A DNA stretch of 64,000 bases. It comes from Spongospora subterranea f. sp. subterranea. Its lineage: Eukaryota; Endomyxa: Phytomyxea; Phytomyxea; Plasmodiophorida. How positions within the stretch are numbered: position 1 is the stretch's first letter; every line of letters begins with the position of its first letter. The position numbers were made by a program, and so were the translations under genes. The stretch spans positions 62,001 to 126,000 of the forward strand of contig JAUGWO010000129.1 of assembly GCA_049724395.1 (NCBI GenBank), given 5' to 3'. The notes beneath the pieces are model-generated. The model was not told where the DNA came from. It ran no database searches and was given only the letters and a program-made list of their open reading frames with translations. Below, piece after piece: positions 11,164-21,512 of this stretch.

Positions 11164-11640
11164 TACTCTTATAATCTATAGCAAAATACTGCTTCTGATA
11201 GGGTATCCGATTTTCACGCATGATTTTCGGCCCCGGAATATATTCAGACGCTCAAGCGAATGGCCCTTGATATTGGCGTCAAAACAACGACATCGGCATC
11301 AGGGGCAACAGGTTGGCCAGTTGCCACCAGGTCGGGCAGCACGAACTCATCTGAGTCGTCGTCCGCGTGGAGCTCTGCCCCACCTGGCCGTGGCAACGAT
11401 CGTCTGACACCTCTCGTGGATGCGACCATTGTATGTGTGTGTGGGCCGATTCACGTTCTCATCAATTCCACCGGCACTGGATGCCGTTACGGTTATTACC
11501 AAGTGCTCGCGTAATGTATATGTATACACATCGGACACCCTCGAAAGCCCTGACGGCACCCCGTTCAATGCCAACGAGCTCACGACATTGACTGCCGATC
11601 AACTGGCACGCAATGCCAGTTGAATGCCCGAAACGCTCCC
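11164..11640. other. Unassigned spacer before the retroelement fossils
   Basis: Higher GC than the flanks from about 11,230 to 11,640, with overlapping short open frames on both strands and no recognisable protein. The short string ccagttgaatg(c) and the related cactggcactgaatgccgg recur between 11,590 and 11,735, suggesting old repeat material. Nothing else seen. Confidence 0.3.
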
Positions 11641-12410
11641 AAGGGTACAATAATATGGCAATATGATTTTCGATGTTCGCTATTTCACTGGCACTGAATG
11701 CCGGTTTGGTATGACTGCACTTAATGCCGGTTTATTGGATGTTGCTTATACCTGGGTATCGGATCGAGGATCGCATTTCTTGAACAACATCATGGAGGAA
11801 TTATGTCTTTTTATTACATGCTAAACACCATTTCACACTGACATATTGCCCTTGGTCCAATGGGACTGTTGAGGTAATCAATGTTCATCTCTTACAAGTT
11901 ATGAGATCGCTGCTCTTCGAGTTCAGGCTTCCTTTCTCGGATTGGCCTTCTCTTCTTCCGTTGATTCGTTTCAGTCTGAATCATAAGGATCGCCCAATAA
12001 CGTTATTCACGAGCATGAATCCAAGTCCCCCTCTAGATGCTATTTGGCATGTGGCAAAGAAAAAGTTCCTCAAGAATCCTTTCTCCTCGCAAGATCTGAC
12101 CGATTTAGTTGACGCGCTGCATCATCGAATGCAATTTATGCACAAAGACATCGAGCACCAGCGGAACTTACGCAGAGAAGCTACAAATGTTCGATGAACG
12201 GGCTGTATTGCCCAATTTTGCATTAGGTGATTATGTTTTAGTTGCTGGCAACACTCACTATACCGGTTCTAAAGTGTCGACTCGTCCCATTGCACCAAGG
12301 GCAATATGCCAGTGTGAAATGGTGTTTAGCATGTACTATCTAAAAGACATAATTCCTCAATGACGTTGTTCAAGAAATGCGATCCTCGATCCGATACCCA
12401 GGTATAAGCA
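11640..12410 (+). mobile_element. Ty3/Gypsy retroelement fossil, integrase region
   Basis: Sequence resembling the integrase core and the start of the integrase C-terminal part of a Ty3/Gypsy element, recognised from WVSDRGSHFLNN and WPSLLPLIRFSLNH. The element is incomplete and broken in several places and looks old. Its integrase start is present twice: 11,738-11,875 on plus, and 12,262-12,410 as an inverted, similar copy. No LTRs were identified. Confidence 0.8.
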
Positions 12411-12690
12411 ACTCCATACCTGGTAAACAGTCAGCATCACAGGGACACAGTATGGCATCGAACTAAGCACATTGACGTACGTCACCATTATGTAAAGGAT
12501 CAGATACAGCAAGGGAAAATCCAGCTCAACGCCTGTTCGTCGAAAGATTTGTTAGCGGATTTGCTGACTAAATCCTTGGGGAAGATCCAGTTCACTGCGG
12601 CACGAAATTTGTTCAACCGGTCGCAGGATTGGGCGGGGATGTTGAGGAGCAACCCGACGACGGTTGACGCAGTCGAGGTGTGCGCCTACA
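12410..12690 (+). mobile_element. Ty1/Copia retroelement fossil, RNase H end
   Basis: Remnant of the 3' part of a Ty1/Copia pol gene, recognised by the RNase H motif KHIDVRHHYVKDQIQQGKI followed by DLLADLLTKSLG. Only this end of the element is present, it is broken, and no LTR is visible. It abuts the inverted integrase piece of the Gypsy fossil, so two retroelement families have been juxtaposed here. Confidence 0.8.
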
Positions 12691-12699
12691 TTGAACTAG

Positions 12700-13023
12700 C
12701 GCGTGCTTAATAACTTAATAAAACACTCCTGTAATCGAACTCTATTGACAACAGCAGCAATGCCGAAATTAGAGGTGAAGCAAAAACAAGCTCAAAAGCC
12801 TCAAATCAGAGCACTGGAACGGAATTCTCAAAAACGGTTCCAATCTCTACAATGTCTGCCAATCTGTGTCAATAGTTCATCTGATGTGGAGTTTGCGTGC
12901 GACTGGATTATCGCATGCTGTGTTCTGCATAACATGGTCAATCAACGAAGGCTGACAGCTGATGACTTAGGTTCTTTTACAAATTCATCAAATGAAGAAG
13001 CCAGTGTTGATATGAGAGTATGA
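12700..13023 (+). mobile_element. PIF/Harbinger DNA transposon remnant, transposase C-terminus
   Basis: Open frame whose C-terminal half reads RALERNSQKRFQSLQCLPI and then DWIIACCVLHNM, the end of a PIF/Harbinger (DDE_Tnp_4) nuclease. The catalytic Asp residues and the N-terminal part are missing, so this is a truncated fossil. The minus-strand frame just downstream probably belongs to the same transposon type. Confidence 0.75.
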
Positions 13024-13099
13024 GCTCCTCTCATGTACTGAACGTTGCTGCTGCTCAGTGGCGCCAAGAAATCCAACAATAAGTACTCCACTTTTGGTA

Positions 13100-13825
13100 A
13101 AACAGTTTATTATGGGAAGATTAATTCAACTGTTTACTTAACACTCCCCAGACTCTGACCGGACAGTGATGAAGCGATCATGTTTGCTTTTGCAATCTTG
13201 GCGGCAAGTTCCGAGAAATGTTGGAATTTTTGTTGTTTTAGTTCCGGTTTGCATTCCTCCAATAAAGCCAAGCGGTCCATTTTGCTTTGTTCAACAACGC
13301 AAGCCGCTGTTGCATGTTAATGTCCTTTTGTAGTTTTTCGCGGTCAAACGCGAGCTGCTCCTGTTGAACTCGGCGTAAGTTGACGCGAAGTCTCGCTTAG
13401 TAGATTTTATCGAAGTCTAATTGACCGCCACAGTTGTAAGTGTAGACCCACCACATTACTGTGCTTTTCTCTTTATTCTTCGATTTCGGAGTTACGGTCA
13501 CCGCAGGACTCATTTGAACGCTGTCTTTTTGTCTTGTGTTATAGAGTTGAAAAAAAAAGCCAACTCCTGATAGGCTGCATCCTTGGTGAGCGTTTGACCG
13601 GCTACAAGGGCCTGGCCATGGGCCGCCCTTCCGGTAAAATTGCTGGAAATTTTCGAAAAGGAAATGATTGCCAAAAACTCGGGCTTTATTGTCTGCTTTC
13701 GATAGCACTTCTCCACGGCGATGATGACCTGGGTCAACTGTGGCTGATTCGCCACGACCAATCCGACAGCGATGTTGTTTCGCGACGTTGGACCTAACGA
13801 GGTCTGATGCTGGTGTCAATGACAT
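13100..13825 (-). mobile_element. Probable accessory (Myb-like/coiled-coil) ORF of a Harbinger-type transposon, degraded
   Basis: The minus strand carries a basic, Gln/Leu-rich coiled-coil stretch near 13,290-13,390 (QQEQLAFDREKLQKDINMQQ, followed by RLALLNKAKW) and, upstream, frames to 13,825. Harbinger elements typically encode a second, Myb/SANT-like protein with such a coil, transcribed opposite or next to the transposase. Placement beside the transposase remnant supports that reading; the protein itself is too degraded for proof. Confidence 0.5.
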
Positions 13826-15640
13826 GCCCTACTTCGATCTGGGCCGCACAGTGGTGCAAGAGATTCGTTCCGCTGATGTTCCACCAGTTCGAACAGGCAG
13901 GTCCGCCAACTCGGCAACAACGCAATCATACGATTCGGATCTCAGAAACACGACGTTGACGGCGGGAATCTTCATCGTACCCGTACGGGCCGGTCCTGGA
14001 CGCTTCGACAAGCGACGAACTCTTCGGGTCCCTAGCGGAGCGGTATGCCTCGGCAGCAGATCCCGGCGCTCTCGAGGATTCCATTCGCCACAAGCTTGAA
14101 TGCTCTGTACCTTTCCCCACTGAATCTCTCGCAGAATATGTTTCCAGGTTCGAGCAATACTATCGCTTTGCTAAGGGGGTATCACCAAATTCCAAATTTT
14201 TCCATCTCGGAGCCGACATGCTGCCGATAATTCCTACATTCCCTGCGTTCACGCACCGCCCTCTTCAGTGCAATGGTCTACGCATCTGATCGAAAGGTTA
14301 TTCGACTCGAGGATATTTTCAGTCTAGCCCGAGACTGCGAAAGCAACCTTAGAGCATCCCCACCCCACGGATTAAGTCCAGAGGTTAAACGCTAGATCCA
14401 GTCGGGCCCGGCCGGACTACCGTAGATTAAGCCCATGGCGGGCTTATTCCCACCCCATCATTTTGAATCATGGAGGGGTAGTACCCGGTAGAGTTCTCCG
14501 CAATGCTCATGTTTAACCCTTTTTGTTCATGGACGAGGATGATGATTTACAGCAACTAGTTCTGATGGAATCATCATCAGAGGAAGAAATAGAACCTTAT
14601 CCAGCGGCGGAAAATTTTGCCTCACACCCACCACAGAGACGAGTTTCACGACCAAATTTCGGTTTTTCTAATCGCCCTGAAACCTCTTCCACCAACCGCT
14701 ATCACCATAATCCTCCAGAGTCCAGCCGCCTGAAAACTTTGTAAACAACCGTTTTTCTCAGCATCGAACGCAAACAACTGCTGAAGACTCCAGCAGAACT
14801 CATTCTCGTTTTCGCAACGCCACACATCAGAGAAACCGTTTATCATGCGAGTCTCCACGGCTAGCCCTCCCTGTTCTACTGTTTACGAATAAATCCGCTT
14901 TTTAAGTGCCTTTTTAGGAAATGGACTCGAACCGGAAGATCGGCCCCTCTCGACGCCAGCTGTCTCCCGCGTGACGTTCGAAACAGTTTCCACCTTTCCT
15001 GCTCTTCATCACCTGAAACTGAAATTTCCCATGTTTGTCAATCTAAAAACGTGACTGAAATTTCCTCTCAACGTACTTTAAGAACGGCCCGTTCTGTCGG
15101 TAGGCTCAGCAAAAGTCGTCGTTCCAATAACAATAGGTAGATGATGGTGCAGATTTTTCCGTAATGAGTAAGAAGTTTTATGATAACTTCCCCGATTTGG
15201 CTATTCCCATAGAACAGCGCATCAAAGTGTCGTTTCTTCATGCGCGAAGACCTCTGGTGTGGACAAGTATATTCGGAAAAAGGAATCTCTCCATATCCTC
15301 GTCGTATCCAAGCGCTGTCAAATTTTGGTCTTCCTCAAACAGCTGGAGATCTGATGCAATTTGTGTGTGCTGTTACTTGGCTCTCTGTCGTCGGCCCCTG
15401 TTCGCACCAAGAAATTCGCGTCCAGGATTCTACTTCTCGATTTTGGCGAGTCCCATCGAGCGGCTTTCAACTCCATTATTGATGCGATCAAACATGCTGT
15501 CACGCTGTCGTATCCGTCGGATGACCTTGTCCCATGTCTTTTTACTGATGCTAGCAAAAATTTTTGGCGCGTAATCCTGTAACAGTGCATTGACTGTCAA
15601 TATTCGGTGAGCGACCGATTTTGGATCCACCTATCTTTGG
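13740..15640 (+). mobile_element. Ty3/Gypsy retroelement fossil, gag and reverse transcriptase/RNase H parts
   Basis: A broken, old Gypsy-type element. A Gag-like stretch lies around 14,030-14,390, and reverse transcriptase/RNase H remains around 15,230-15,590, recognised from QALSNFGLPQTAGDL and CLFTDASKNFW. Several breaks separate the parts; no LTRs or integrase are attached. A short foldback-like segment at about 14,350-14,510 interrupts it (separate entry). Confidence 0.75.
14351..14511. repeat. Candidate small foldback/MITE-like insertion
   Basis: The segment begins gagcatccccacc and ends in gcaatgctc, so the outer six bases form an inverted pair (gagcat/atgctc). Inside it holds a perfect 7-bp stem, taagccc...gggctta, and two copies of ccaccccat/c. 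Size (about 160 bp) and outline resemble a non-autonomous Harbinger-type element, but I see no clean target-site duplication. Confidence 0.3.
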
Positions 15641-15806
15641 TTGTAGATTATTCAGTCATTGTCATTACGCAAGTCCCTGAAGACGACTTTCATTTACCTT
15701 TCTAAGAGCAACATCATCAGCCGCTAGCCTTTTGTAGTGGTGCTTTCAAAAGGTCGTCTGCCAACTGGTCGGTTCCTGAAAAAGAAGCTTTTCCTATCCA
15801 GTATGC

Positions 15807-16322
15807 TGTCCGGCGACTGCGTTTCTTTCATCCCATCGTCAGTCATATTGCTCATTGGTCGAAATGGAATCTGATGAGATCGAACATTTTATGTCGATCA
15901 GGGTCGAATTGCAATTCAACCCATGAATGCTACTCTGGTCAGCTTGCTAACTCTGAATGCGTTTCCCTATGTGACGACTCTTGCAGATAACGGATTCGAT
16001 GTCATCGGGCTATTATTTTCTGAAAAAGGGGATCTAACCGAAATTTTGTGTAAACCAATCAAATCTATCATAAAACTTGAGAAGATGGCCATACGAGGAC
16101 AAAAGTCTCAAACTCTTCATGTTTCTCCTGTTTCTGGCTCCAAGGGTTTGGTAGTTGCTCTACACATCTCTACTACTAGGGTAGTGTTTGATGCCCAGAT
16201 TGCATGGTTTATACAGTTGACGGCTCAGATCATCGCAACAACTTGCAATCAATGTTTTCAAAATGTGTACTACTTGGATATGCGATTACAGTGCGAGCCG
16301 AATCGTCTACTTTGGTAGCAAG
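15807..16322 (+). pseudogene. Second SAM-like copy, splice sites altered
   Basis: Direct copy of 8,940-9,480. ATG at 15,864 starts MESDEIEH; the donor GT of copy 1 is changed (caggtatg became cattttatg) and the acceptor ctag is changed to ctatg, while the SAM-like core (ADNGFDVIGLLFSEKGDLTE) is still readable from about 15,985. The stop of copy 1 is also lost, so a longer frame (15,923-16,318) exists that runs into former 3' UTR. A spliced product using ttgcag near 15,987 as acceptor is conceivable; more likely the gene is dead. Confidence 0.6.
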
Positions 16323-17238
16323 TTAAAACTCTATGAAAAATCTGTTATTTTGTGATGGGGTTTGAAGTTGTCTGATGTTGAATAAAACTGAATCAAACTC
16401 AAATTCTGATGGGAAAGAATGCCTAGTCTTTCACCTGGCTTTAAGGTTAGTTCTGGATTTTTGTGAGGCAGAACCTAGAGTATCATTGCAGTTAGCCATT
16501 CTCAGAAAACAACAGCTTTCTGCATCGATGTTGGTCATATACTTCTCACGATTTGCAATTCACTTGAGATAAAAAATCAAGACAGATTCTTTCACTTCTA
16601 CATTCAAAATGAAAGCCAATTTTTTGTACCACATGAAATTTCACACCCATATTATCAGCCACTCAACGAAATGCACAGTTGTCACTTCGTCGTCAAGTTC
16701 GGGTGTTCCGCACTTTTGACAATAAGTGGCATCAATTGGTCAAATTGGTCGAAATAGAAAAATTCAGGTCAAGCATCCAAATATTTAAAAAATTAAAAAT
16801 TTCTACCCTACAGTACCAGTAGACCAGAAAGGCTTCAGGGGAGCCGGGCCGGCATGAAATCGTGTCGATGTAAAACTGATGTGCGACGAGAATTTCGATT
16901 TTAGTCATTCACTCATGAAACCCTTTCACAGAACACCAATCTACATTCATCAAGATCTTTCACGAAGGCTGGCCATAAAAGATTCAACCTGGCCCGCGAC
17001 TGATGGCCATTTTTTGCACGGAGTCCGCACTGCCGACAGGATCAATTTAGATCGTCAAAAATCGCAGCGTTAGAAATCAACGCCATCGTGTGGTGGTCCC
17101 TGTCGACTCGTACGTTCTGTACTTGGACCTTTCATCTCGTGAATTGTTTTTCGGGCGCGTTCTAATTACCCGTACGGTAACACTGCGTCGAAACATGACC
17201 AGCTGAACCGCTAATGTGACAGTGGCAGGTAACACACT
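16322..17238. other. Spacer upstream of P5CS, no gene seen
   Basis: AT-richer sequence with only short open frames (65 codons or fewer) and none recognisable. The P5CS promoter must lie at the right-hand end, but no convincing TATA element or transcription-factor site was picked out. Confidence 0.5.
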
Positions 17239-20223
17239 ATGAGCCAGCCATATGGCAACAGCGTACCATTGTCAAGGGATCAGTTCCCATCGTGTGATTT
17301 TATTTTAGTTAAAGTTGGGACTGGTGTCGGTAAGCGACTAAGATGACCTTCGACACCATCTAGACTAACGATTAGTAGTGACAACATGCAATGGCCATTT
17401 AGCACTAGGACGCATTGGTCATCTCGTTGAACAGGTTTGTGGGCAACGGATTCGTATTCGGGGATGCTAACTCCGCCTCAGATCGGCCAACTCCATGAGC
17501 AAAACAAAAAGGTCATTTTGGTGACGTCCGGTGCAGTTGGCCTTGGCAGGCGTAGTCTAAACAAGCAAGCCATGTTGAACAGCTCATTCCGGTCTCATGT
17601 GGGGGCCTGCAATTCTTCACAGAAATTGAAGGAGTGGGATGGCAAGGTTAGTTTTTGTGCAGAAAATCATCCTACTCTATAACTTATCGTTTTGCTTTAG
17701 GCTTGTGCAGCTGCCGGACAGTCACGTCTAATGTCTTTGTACGAGACCTTGTTTGCCGTTCGCGACATTAAGTGTGCCCAAGTTCTGGTGATGGATTCCA
17801 ATTTCAATTCCCCTCAAAAGCGCCAACAAGTACAATCTTGGTTTTCCACCTCGATGCTTAGTTGAAACTTGTCGTTGTAGTTCCGCTCTACGATGGATAC
17901 TCTTTTATCGGTTGGGATTATTCCTATTTTAAACGAAAACGATGTCATGTCTGGTCGCGAAACGCCGCTGACTGACGAAGACGGCATGATTTTCTGGGAT
18001 AACGATTCGTTAGCGACACTGGTGTCATCTGTCATGGGGGTGCAGCTGCAAATACTCCTGACGGATGTGGTACGTGTTAAATCCACGCCTTCTGTATCGG
18101 AACCTTCATTTCTTTTTAGAATGGATTATATGTTTTGCCTCCTGAAAACTTGAAGAAAGGCGTTGTTCCTCGTGTCATGCACGTTTATCGTAATACCGAA
18201 TCGGTAACGATAGGGGAAAAGTCCCGGGTTGGTCGTGGTGGCATGCAGGTATTGAGCTTAATATTCATCGACCAATTCTTGAACCATCGATAGGCTAAAA
18301 TTGATGCTGCTTTGGATGCTGTTAACCGTGGAGTAGGTGCAGTTGTTATTGCATCTGGTAAGATATGAGCGCAGTCTTTTCTGCGACTTTGCGCTGTTTA
18401 CGCCGTTGAGCAGGACATTCTTCCAACTCGATCTTGGATATCTGCAGTGGTGCAACGATAGGGACGCTGTTTTCCGCAAAATTGCTGGATGAGGGAATGT
18501 CGCCCAGGGATCAAGCTTCGCTTTGCAGAAATGCGGCGCGTAAGCTCTATGCTCTTAGCAGGTCGCGTCTCCTATTTTTTTTCAAAAGGCATGCTTAGTT
18601 TTTGAAATCTGTTCACAGTGATGACCGCCGAGTTATCTTGAAAGCTGTTAGCACAGCATTACGTTGCAGAACTGCCGATATTATTGCTGAAAATCAAAAA
18701 GATATTGATAATGCTGCCAAATTATCTGATATTTCTCAGTCGATGAAAGACAGGTGCTTATTGTTTCCAGTCGAGTTCACTTATTGTCATTTAACCTTTC
18801 TCGATATACTTGAAACGGTTATTATTTCTTTGACAACGTTAAGCGTTTTTTGGGTAGTTGACGAGCTTCAAGTTGGACTTGTGTTCCCTATTTTTCATGT
18901 ATTCTCATTGATGACATTGCATATTCATTGTAGGCTTGTAATTTCCGAAAAGAAGATTCAGATCGTTTGCGAAGGGATTGAACAATTGGCCGAACAAACT
19001 GACCCTTTATCTCGCATATGGCGTAATATGGAAGTAGGACAAGGGTTGGAGCTTGTTCAAGAAGCAGCGCCAATCGGTGTGCTACTTGTCGTGTTTGAGT
19101 CCAGACCGGATGCTCTTCCGCAAATTGCCTCTCTCGGTATATTGCCACTACCTTTTCATGTGCGTTTCTAATCTACATTTTCAGCCTTACAAAGCAGTAA
19201 TGGATTGCTGTTAAAAGGCGGCAAGGAAGCTATCTTTTCAAATCGAATTCTGCATTCAATTATAGTAGATGCAGTTCATGCCAGCTCAGGTGGCGTAGTG
19301 CCAAGGTTTTTTCGTCGCGTCGTCTCGTTATCAGTTTCTCAACGCTCATTTGTTCAGGGATATCATCCAGTTAATTGAATCCCGGGACGACATTCATGAA
19401 CTTTTAGCTTTGGATGATTGTATCGACTTGGTTATTCCCAGAGGGTGAGGAAGTTCAGGTTCATCACTGCGAATCTTATCTGTTTTTGGCAGATCGTCGG
19501 AACTCGTGAATTTCATGAAAAGCAATACTCACATTCCTGTGCTGGGTCATGCCGATGGTATTTGCCACATGTATGTTGATGCCGATGCCGACATGAATAA
19601 GGTCAAGCCTTTGTTGATCGACTCTAAGGCGAGTTATCCTGCTGCATGCAATTCATTGGAAACTCTTCTCATTCATCAAAGCCACATTGCCAATGGAAAC
19701 CTGAATGTAGTCACTACTTATATTGTTATTTTCAAACTTGAATTCATGTCACTTCTAGATCATTTTAAGCGTTCTCGGTGAAGAGAAAATCCGTGTTTAT
19801 GGAGGTCCTGCAGCTGTGCGATTGCTGCATCTTCCTCCTGCGTCATCATTGTCAACTGAATACTCGGATCTTTGTTTGACGCTGGAAATCGTGAGCGACG
19901 TCAATGCCGCCATTGACCATATCCACTCGTACGGCAGTGGACATACCGAAACGATCGTGAGCGAGAATGCTCAAGTTGTTAAGCAATTCATGAATCAAGT
20001 TGACAGCGCCTGTATATTCCACAATGCCTCCACGCGATTCTCAGATGGATATCGTTTTGGTTTGGGCGCCGAGGTCGGAATATCTACAGGGCGGATTCAC
20101 GCTCGCGGGCCTGTTGGCGTCGAAGGTTTGCTAACAACGCGATGGAAGTTGCGATCCGACGCATACCATACTGTGCAACAGTTCAATGATGGTCAATGCA
20201 AATACACGCATTCGACATTGTGA
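17239..20223 (+). CDS. P5CS: Delta-1-pyrroline-5-carboxylate synthase (fused glutamate 5-kinase and gamma-glutamyl phosphate reductase)
   Basis: Bifunctional proline-biosynthesis enzyme, read across roughly ten short introns. Start ATG at 17,239 ([16 protein letters not shown]). The kinase half has [10 protein letters not shown] at its start, then [47 protein letters not shown] and [14 protein letters not shown]. The reductase half has [56 protein letters not shown], and the catalytic cysteine in [15 protein letters not shown]. It ends with [19 protein letters not shown] and [15 protein letters not shown]. Both active sites are present, so the enzyme looks functional. It converts glutamate to glutamate semialdehyde using ATP and NADPH. 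Dikaryotic fungi usually encode the two halves separately, so the fusion is informative about lineage. Confidence 0.93.
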
Positions 20224-20260
20224 AACTGTTAAAATAAAATATAAACTGATTGACATTATA

Positions 20261-21284
20261 TTATGATTTTTGATTCCTTGCATCTTCCAGCTGCATTAAT
20301 AGCCACTGCCTTCTTAGCTGCTTCTCAGATTTATGTTGGAGGCCGAATTCGCCAATAATGGCAGCCCAAGACGAACCGAATTTGTCAACTCCTAAAGCAA
20401 AAACTCTTTCAGTACCAGATCAAAGTATGTTTTAAGTCTGAAAAACCTGCACAAAGCCTTTCAATCTCCTCTGTCGCCCAAGTTTCGTTATCGTTGGATT
20501 TATTTGCTTCTTCCAGGACGTCGGGCACCGGTTGAGGAGAGGGTTGTCTGGGTGATGGTTGAGGAGAGGGTTGTCTGGGGCGTCTCTAATTGATAAGAAT
20601 TGTTCCCGCGAATATTGCTCACAGATGAATGCCATTTTTTCATTGCACTCAACAGCTTTTCAGCTGATGTTCTGTTTGACTCGATCTTCTTTGTTGATGA
20701 TGAGGGCAAAGCCCGTCGCAAATCATACTTATTGGCGTGGTTCAGCCATTGATGCCCAACCGGGATGGGAGAGAGGATCGAAAACCTATTCAGAATCAAT
20801 AACAGCAGCTAACGCGAGCAAATGCTTGTTTACCTATTGAAGTCACGTTTTTGATCGAGAAGATGGGCAATCAGATCTGATAAGCATATCGGCAGTTCAA
20901 AAGGGGGCAGCGTTAGCCATGACCCATCACCCTTTGAATAACGGCGACGTATGTCCCCCACCGAATGCAGGCCGTTTTCATTCATAACCTGTTTCGATCG
21001 GCTAATCACATTCGCCACCTGAACCGGCAATGTCGGCGAACTGGAGACGACTTGGGCATCCCAACCTGGAGATTGGACGGCGACAGCCGGGCCTTGACCA
21101 ATGCGATTTCCAACAAGCGGGACAAGTCGCATGCGTCCTGAAGAATTGGATCGCCATGAGGACCTGGATCAATAATCTCGCCGGTTCTGACGAGGTCCGT
21201 AGTTGCACTACAGAGCATCATATGGTCAAATGGCGTTACACGGTTGTACTGTGCCAACTCGGAAATTATTCTGACTGGCGGCAT
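20261..21284 (-). CDS. Protein with a single C-terminal Myb/SANT domain
   Basis: Five exons can be joined on the minus strand with agreeing phases: from ATG at 21,284 (MPPVRIISELAQYNRV) through SPSNLQ, a 48-nt intron, VANVISRSKQVMNENGLHSV, an intron near 20,800-20,840, then ANKYDLRRALPSS, a 38-nt intron, a Pro/Gln/Ser-rich linker with PRQPSPQP repeats near 20,520-20,575, and last the Myb/SANT fold: ETWATEEIERLCAGVDKFG, interrupted by a 55-nt intron, then SWAAIIGEFG and LRRQWLLMQLEDAR. The tryptophans stand at Myb spacing. A lone Myb at the extreme C-terminus is the layout of TRF/Taz1/Tbf1 telomere or TTAGGG-binding proteins, but the telobox consensus is not clearly present. A transposon Myb protein or another regulator is possible. 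An upstream exon may be missing. Confidence 0.6.
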
Positions 21285-21512
21285 CAATACTTGGGCTCAG
21301 TTTATTCAATCTATTATTGGATCGTTTTAGGAGTTTTAGGCCTCACCCGCCTTCAAACAACCTATTCCTGGGCCCAAGATCACTGGGTAAATCGATGCAT
21401 CAACTGTACCGGCGCCAAGACAGCGATTTCCATCGGTGAATTGAGAACCTAAACACTCCTTAAAATTGCTACAACTATTTTGATGCAGAAGAAGTAGTTG
21501 AATAGTGTTGTT

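Noticed and set aside
13829-14120. GC-rich open frames on both strands near 13.7-14.1 kb
   Set aside because: They overlap the retroelement fossil and show the complementary codon bias typical of shadow frames.
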